From: a virus
Direction: 5' to 3' (one strand)
Length of the DNA stretch: 61,440 nt
IMG/VR virus record: IMGVR_UViG_3300041955_000322
Span: 1 to 61,440 of that record
Shown: positions 57,301-61,440 of the stretch, piece after piece
How the letters are laid out: the number at the start of each line of letters is the position of its first letter
Position numbering within the stretch: position 1 is the stretch's first letter
Made by a program: the position numbers and the translations under genes
Notes under the pieces: generated by a model
Databases searched by the model: none
Seen by the model: only the letters and a program-made list of their open reading frames with translations
What the model was told of the DNA's origin: nothing

Positions 57301-60300
57301 ACCAGCGCGAAATCTACGACACGCTCGCCGAAGCCTGGCAGGGGGTGCTCCGCAACATCAACGACGCGCTGAAGCTCACCGGCGGTGATAAGGACAGCCG
57401 AACCAAGAGCGCCGCCATGTCGGCGTTTTGGGGCGGCCATCAACGCTTCTTCAATCAAATCATCACGTCGATGCAGATGCCGTCCGTCATCAAGGCGGTG
57501 GAGAAGGACCTGGCCGAAGGCCGCCAGGCGGTGCTGCAGCTCACCAACACCAACGAGGCCTCGCAGGAACGCGCCGCGGCGAAGGCACAGACCGCGGAGG
57601 ATATCGAGGATCTCGACATCACGCCTCGCGATCAGATCATCCAGCTTGTCGAAAACTCGTTTCCGACGCAGCAGTACGAAACCTATGTCGACGAGGACGG
57701 CAAAGAGCGATCGCGTCCGGTCACCGACAGCAACGGCAATGCGGTCCAGAACAAGGAAGCGGTAGCGAAGCGCGAGGCCCTGATCGACCAGCTCGCCTCG
57801 GTGCGCGTGCCGCAAGGACCGCTCGACCTGGTGCTCGATCACTTCGGCATCGATACCGTGGCGGAAGTCACCGGGCGGGGACGGCGCTTTGTGCTCAAGC
57901 CAGACGAGAAAACCGGCCAGCGGCGCCGCGTCGAGGAAAGCCGGCCGGGATCTGCCAACCAGGCCGAAACCGACGCCTTCCAGGATGCCAAGAAGAAAAT
58001 CCTGATCTTCTCCGAAGCCGGCGGCACCGGCGCCTCGTATCACGCCGACAATACCGCGCCGTCGAAGGACGCGCGGCGCGCGCACTACCTGGTGCAAGGC
58101 GGGTGGAGGGCCGACAAAGCAGTGCAGGGGTTTGGCAGAACGCATCGCTCCAACCAGGCCAGCGCCCCGATCCTGAGCCTAGTCACCACCGACCTGCAGG
58201 GGCAGAAGCGGTTTATTTCCTCGATCGCGCGGCGGCTCGGGCAGCTCGGCGCTTTGACCAAGGGCGAGCGCAAGGCCGGCGACCAAGGCGTATTCGCCGC
58301 CCGCGACAATCTGGAAAGCACGGAAGCGAAAACCGCGCTCACACAGTTTTTCCGGGATATCTACAATGACGCCATTCCGGGGATCGAAGTCGGCGATTTC
58401 GAGCAGCAGACCGGCCTCAAAATCCGACAGTCCGACGAGGAAGGCCGCAGCATGGGGATGCTGGAGGACCTGCCGCCGATCACGCAATTCCTCAATCGTC
58501 TCTTGTCGCTCAAGATCAACCTGCAGAACAAGGTGTTTGACGCGTTCTCGGAACGTCTCGACGCGGTGATCGAAGCCCGGCGCGAGGCCGGCTTACTTGA
58601 CGTCGGGCTCGAAACGGTCAAGGCGGACAAGATCGTCAAGGACAGCGAGCAGACCGTGCACACGGTCGAAGGCTCCGGCGCCGAGACGAAGTACGTCAAG
58701 CTCACGCTGTCCCACAAATTCCATCCGACCGAATTTGAGACGGTCGCGCATAACGAGTGGCGCAAAGTGGTCGCCTGGCTCAAAAGCCCGAACGGCAAGG
58801 TCTATGCCGCGGCCGAAGCGCCGAGCCTCACCGACGAGAACGGCCGCATCATCGATCATTACCGCTTGGTGAGCCCGGTCTCGGATTCGCGCACCATCAA
58901 CAAGGATAACGTCGAGAAGCGTGAAACCAAGTGGACGAAGATCGAAAAGAGCGAGGCCTCCGCGCTGTGGCGCAAGGAGATCGCCGGGGCACCGGAATAT
59001 GTCACGCGTGACATGCACCTGGTCACCGGCGTGATCCTGCCGATTTGGGACCGCCTCAAAGGCAATCCGCGCGTCGTGCGGCTGGTGACGGAGGACCGCG
59101 AGCGTATGATCGGCCGCGTCATTCCCAACGACGCGATCGCGGCAACGCTCCGAGCCCTCGGCGCCGAATTGAAGGGCGGCAAGGAAGTGTTGCCGGGCGA
59201 CCTGTTCGAGAAGGTCCTGGCCGGCGGCCGCGCCACGCTGGCAAACGGCTGGACTTTGAGCCGCCGCACGGTCGCCGGCGAGCACCGTATCGAATTGATC
59301 GGCCCGCAGGCCTTCTCCGAAGGCCAGGAGGTCAAAAAGGATGGCGTGTTCACCGAGCGCATTGACTACAAGGTGCGCTATTTCGTGCCGACCAATCCAG
59401 CCGAAGGCATCCAGGTCCTCAAGCGGATCACGCAATACCGGCCGGTGACGGAGCTGCAGGAACACGGCTATGTCCCGGACGACCTGGCCGCCGGCGACGA
59501 GCCGATGTTTTCGGTGCGCGAGGGCACGGTCAAGGGCGAAACAGATGAGCTCGCTGCTGCTGTGGCGCGGCGACTTTATCCCGAGCTGCGCGCCGAACTC
59601 GATCGCATGGGGTTGACCGACATTCCGCTCAATCTGCCCGGAACACTGACCGCCAAGATGGGCGGCAAGCAATTTGAACTGAACGGGTACTATCTCCAGA
59701 AGGCGATCACGGTTGCGCTCAATGCCGACGATATCGCCAACACGTTGCACCACGAGGCGCTCCACGCGCTCCGCGATCTCGGCGTCTTCAAAGACACCGA
59801 ATGGCAAATCCTCGCGAACCAATCAACGCGGACGTGGCTCCGAGACTACAATATCGTCAAGCACTATGCTCACCGCGACCACCTTGTACGGATCGAGGAA
59901 GGCGTTGCCTACGCCTATGCCGATTGGGCGACCGGCAAGAGGAAGGTCGACGGCCGGATCGCCCGGCTGTTCAAGCGCATCCGCGACTTCCTCGAAGCGC
60001 TGCGCAACGCGCTTCGCGGGCTCGGCTTCAAAACCGCGGAAGATGTGTTCCGCGACGTGAAGGAAGGCGAGATCGGCGCGCGCACACGCGGCGCCGGCGG
60101 CAGCGAGCCGATGTTTTCCGTCCGCGAAGCCCCGCCGGCGGAATTCCGGGACACCCCGAACCTCAATGCGCGCGTGCGTGAGCGCATCGCGCAAGCGCTC
60201 GACAGCAAAGCCGCCCGCAAGTTCATCGAGGGCGTCCAGGACCTGTCGCACCCGGTCAAGCTGCTGCAGGACGAGCTCGAGCTGCGCCGCGAGGGCGCAT

Positions 60301-61440
60301 TCGACGATCCCGAGAGCTTCTATGTGCGCAAGCGGCTTTATCCCGGCCGCGTCGGCTCATGGACCGACACCTTCAACAAGAAGCATCTCGATCCGATCGT
60401 CAACGTGCTCAAGTCCAACAGCATCGGCCTGCAGGAAGCGGGCGATTACCTCTATGCGCTGCACGCGGCCGCGCGCAACGAGGAAATGGACAAGATCAAT
60501 CCGGCGGTCGGCGGCGAAGGCTCCGGCATGTCGAATGACGAGGCCGAGAAAATCCTCGCCGAAGCCAGGCGCGGCGAGAACGCCGCAGCGTTCGACGAGC
60601 TGCGCACCAAGATCGGCAGCATCCGCGATCTCATCCTCGACGTGATGGAGAAGGCCGGGCTCGAAAAGCCCGAGGTCATCGCCAACTGGCGGGAAAAATA
60701 TAAGGACTATGTGCCGCTGCGCGGTTGGGAAGTGGAACCGGACGATGCACCGCCCGAATATCGCGGGCCTGGCGCCGGCTTCAACGTCCGCGGCAAGGAG
60801 GTCAAGCGAGCCTTCGGCCGCCGCTCCAAGGCGGATAATCCCTTGGTCAACCTGTTCGACCAGGCGTACCGCACCTTCGACCGCGCCGAACGAAACCGCT
60901 ACCTGCAATCGCTCTACCGCGCGATCGACGATCTCGGCGATGCGGCAGAGGACATCGCCACGCTCGATCGCGGCAAGCCGCGGCGCGACATCGACCCGCG
61001 CACCGGCATGGTGCGGACGGTGGAAACCTCAAATCAGTACATGAACCCGAAGGCCGTCTATCTCAAATTCGACGGCAACCCGCATTTCATGGTGTTCCGC
61101 GATCAGCAGCTCGCCGAAGCGGTCAAGCGGATGGGCCCGGAGAGCATGGGCGACACGCTCGGCTATCTGTTGCGCCTGCAGAACAAGATGAAGGCGCTGT
61201 GGACGCACTACTCGCCCGACTTCCTGTTTCGGCACTTCATGTTCCGCTACCCGATCGAGGGCGCGCTCAATTCGTTCGAGCAGAAGGAAGGCGGCGAGCA
61301 TCGCGTCTCGAAGTATGTGCAGGACAGTTTCCCGTTCATGGGCAAAGCGAGCAAGGCGATCTTCGCCTCGAACAAGGGCTTGCTCCACGACGATCCAGAA
61401 ATCCGGCAGATGCAGAAGGAATGGGACCTGATGCGCCGCG
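54390..61440 (+). CDS. Giant polyvalent protein: methylase, Sno helicase, zincin, LPD38
   Basis: The frame opened at ATG 54390 stays open to the window end and continues at base 2, giving about 2731 aa. Domains in order: an N-terminal helical part; an N6-adenine methylase-like domain (LEPSAGTGS near 258, MNPPFS at 325-330); a low-complexity linker (about 445-580) that is overprinted by another ORF; a strawberry-notch-type helicase (Walker A GDGTGVGKG near 680, DESH near 850, VSATGATE near 890, motif VI QGFGRTHRSNQ near 1245); a zinc protease motif HEALH (1788-1792); and an LPD38-like end. Polyvalent proteins of this build are thought to enter the cell with phage DNA and shield it or remodel host functions. 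The early methylase may protect the DNA on entry. Confidence 0.85.
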   Translation, partial: MPIKCPNFRDDKAREGFNQVLTRLGGIAMSADDITPRQPYLARLNERQTTAYYQAHYLHNAHKTPAEIGKFLDALDQVRAALAAEPAPAPAKMPAPATKAENESGRTPSVPAGAGVVSSATSATPEAGPLSNLPAIDLARALVERLRDPSQKITAKVLQIEASKAYGAKLSEGKFDRKDIQDALELAVNMHIMQTPGLRIDAGGSAKMVMTRLESLLNDIPAQRVRSEEQQALQQFSTPPNYSAAAVYAANLRDGDVMLEPSAGTGSIVAAASKPGVKIIANELSERRTALLRALLGNKAEIFRENAEQLNNTLPDSVKPTVVVMNPPFSQTAGRLGDRKVPMTGAIHIEQALKRLEDGGRLVAIVGRGMTMGAPTFRAWWSKIANEYAVRANIGVEGKVYEKYGTTFGTRLLVIDKVKPDGTKPVLADAQTVDDLMRELEPIRNARPAAEQHPAQPSGAAVAEGSQDAGAGALPASADTGAVGPGTPGERGVAGQRPSGAAAPTGAAGRVEAGGRPGVAAGEPERGGSVGATGEPAAAPGNRGGPEGSGGARPQRDLQPAGEPEPGLTASGERIELEHAEPGEQGASEISESLYDNYEPQRVKVHGAKPHPSKLVESAAMASVAPPTPAYKPSLPRATIEKGLLSTAQLEPVIYAGEAHSKMLPAAEGEKPTRKGFFIGDGTGVGKGREIAGIILDNWNQGRQKAVWVSEKRKLLSDARRDWSGIAQKPDLIFDVGKIKNGEPIGAAKGIGFITYDTLKGGMSDQAALSRGGFVRKQQVSVNGQSGVVQRVGKVARGKPAEITVKLENGTTVTVPANEVKSLEKAMVKSRIDQIVDWFGKDFDGVVAFDESHNMGNATDVKGDRGQKDAAMKAIAGMELQKRLPNARIVYVSATGATEVENLAYAERLGLWGRGTPFASRAAFVSEVKQGGIAAMELIARDMKQLGLYTARNLSYDGVEYNRVEHKLDPNQREIYDTLAEAWQGVLRNINDALKLTGGDKDSRTKSAAMSAFWGGHQRFFNQIITSMQMPSVIKAVEKDLAEGRQAVLQLTNTNEASQERAAAKAQTAEDIEDLDITPRDQIIQLVENSFPTQQYETYVDEDGKERSRPVTDSNGNAVQNKEAVAKREALIDQLASVRVPQGPLDLVLDHFGIDTVAEVTGRGRRFVLKPDEKTGQRRRVEESRPGSANQAETDAFQDAKKKILIFSEAGGTGASYHADNTAPSKDARRAHYLVQGGWRADKAVQGFGRTHRSNQASAPILSLVTTDLQGQKRFISSIARRLGQLGALTKGERKAGDQGVFAARDNLESTEAKTALTQFFRDIYNDAIPGIEVGDFEQQTGLKIRQSDEEGRSMGMLEDLPPITQFLNRLLSLKINLQNKVFDAFSERLDAVIEARREAGLLDVGLETVKADKIVKDSEQTVHTVEGSGAETKYVKLTLSHKFHPTEFETVAHNEWRKVVAWLKSPNGKVYAAAEAPSLTDENGRIIDHYRLVSPVSDSRTINKDNVEKRETKWTKIEKSEASALWRKEIAGAPEYVTRDMHLVTGVILPIWDRLKGNPRVVRLVTEDRERMIGRVIPNDAIAATLRALGAELKGGKEVLPGDLFEKVLAGGRATLANGWTLSRRTVAGEHRIELIGPQAFSEGQEVKKDGVFTERIDYKVRYFVPTNPAEGIQVLKRITQYRPVTELQEHGYVPDDLAAGDEPMFSVREGTVKGETDELAAAVARRLYPELRAELDRMGLTDIPLNLPGTLTAKMGGKQFELNGYYLQKAITVALNADDIANTLHHEALHALRDLGVFKDTEWQILANQSTRTWLRDYNIVKHYAHRDHLVRIEEGVAYAYADWATGKRKVDGRIARLFKRIRDFLEALRNALRGLGFKTAEDVFRDVKEGEIGARTRGAGGSEPMFSVREAPPAEFRDTPNLNARVRERIAQALDSKAARKFIEGVQDLSHPVKLLQDELELRREGAFDDPESFYVRKRLYPGRVGSWTDTFNKKHLDPIVNVLKSNSIGLQEAGDYLYALHAAARNEEMDKINPAVGGEGSGMSNDEAEKILAEARRGENAAAFDELRTKIGSIRDLILDVMEKAGLEKPEVIANWREKYKDYVPLRGWEVEPDDAPPEYRGPGAGFNVRGKEVKRAFGRRSKADNPLVNLFDQAYRTFDRAERNRYLQSLYRAIDDLGDAAEDIATLDRGKPRRDIDPRTGMVRTVETSNQYMNPKAVYLKFDGNPHFMVFRDQQLAEAVKRMGPESMGDTLGYLLRLQNKMKALWTHYSPDFLFRHFMFRYPIEGALNSFEQKEGGEHRVSKYVQDSFPFMGKASKAIFASNKGLLHDDPEIRQMQKEWDLMRR
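55723..56121 (+). CDS. Overprinted ORF inside the giant gene linker
   Basis: A 132-aa ORF in the +1 frame of the giant gene. ATG 55723 has GGAG about 11 bases upstream, and TAG ends it at 56121. The product looks like a folded helical protein (NRVALQWLKEAKTPAPAHYL, ALQHQLELLDGWKPADALAW, LLRLLETVEDPKVAAAHVLN). By my count only about 15 of 132 codons end in A or T, whereas the giant frame here has mixed third bases and encodes a G-, P- and A-rich linker. Both observations say that this frame is under coding selection. Leucine is nearly always CTG and alanine GCG, unlike neighbouring genes. No family is recognised. Confidence 0.7.
   Translation: MPGLPQNNIPLNRVALQWLKEAKTPAPAHYLHLLTLAQWGLEHQASGEWPDSDRAALQHQLELLDGWKPADALAWLLANPNAGDRSEQQANLLRLLETVEDPKVAAAHVLNAIYSRQVSQNPALQPAASELS
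61029..61440 (+). repeat. Terminal overlap, copy 2
   Basis: Second copy of 11-422, in frame with the giant gene. It ends with the window, so the true length of the redundancy cannot be seen. Confidence 0.95.

Noticed and set aside
57428-58369. A 313-aa ORF in another frame of the helicase
   Set aside because: The helicase frame carries the motifs here; the alternative frame is R/G/A-rich and without a ribosome site.

Overview
The window reads as one essentially complete genome of a temperate, short-tailed (P22-like) bacteriophage. Bases 11-422 recur exactly at 61029-61440, so the molecule closes into a circle of about 61,018 bp, as expected of a circularly permuted headful-packaged genome. 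High GC, strong G/C bias at third codon positions, an attP that matches the 5' half of a tRNA-Ser(GCU), and secreted proteins of rhizobial type point to an alphaproteobacterial (Hyphomicrobiales/Bradyrhizobium-like) host. The host is inferred.

Layout. (1) 2-1567 is the C-terminal end of a giant polyvalent protein that starts at 54390 and crosses the circle junction; rejoined it is about 2731 aa. (2) 1637-1996 is a self-contained moron: promoter, a 57-aa secreted six-cysteine peptide, terminator. (3) 2001-5000, minus strand: Dam methylase, attP, a T5orf172/GIY-YIG protein, tyrosine integrase and an excisionase-like protein. (4) 5000-12408, minus strand: a leftward early operon of small, overlapping (ATGA) genes, including zinc-binding proteins, an HNH nuclease, an acyl-carrier-protein-like protein without the carrier serine, and a RecA/Sak4-like ATPase. 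(5) 12437-13414: immunity region with a CI-like repressor, a Cro-like protein and palindromic operators. (6) 13552-19981, plus strand: a replication-initiator-like protein, an RlpA-like protein, many small unknowns and a probable small terminase. (7) 20057-51849: packaging and virion genes (large terminase, P22-type portal, scaffold, N4-gp56-type capsid protein, gp4-like and gp10-like tail proteins, several fibre and receptor-binding proteins, tailspike, internal/ejection proteins, and a polyvalent protein with a pyrophosphatase-like domain), interrupted at 39154-40895 by a lysis cassette (holin-like proteins, GH24 lysozyme, Rz/Rz1). (8) 51858-54378: accessory module with a SpeD-like protein and a PurD-like ATP-grasp ligase. 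(9) 54390 to the end: methylase + strawberry-notch helicase + zincin + LPD38-like giant protein.

The least expected signals are these: nine palindromes TACA-N7-TGTA, eight of them between genes at the immunity, early-gene and accessory-module promoters, which define a repressor regulon; a 132-aa ORF at 55723-56121 that overprints the disordered linker of the giant protein and carries the stronger coding signal there; the SpeD-like/ATP-grasp pair behind its own operator; two paralogous proteins built from about 30-aa QE-PWHPG repeats; and shared anchor and tip domains among the fibre proteins.
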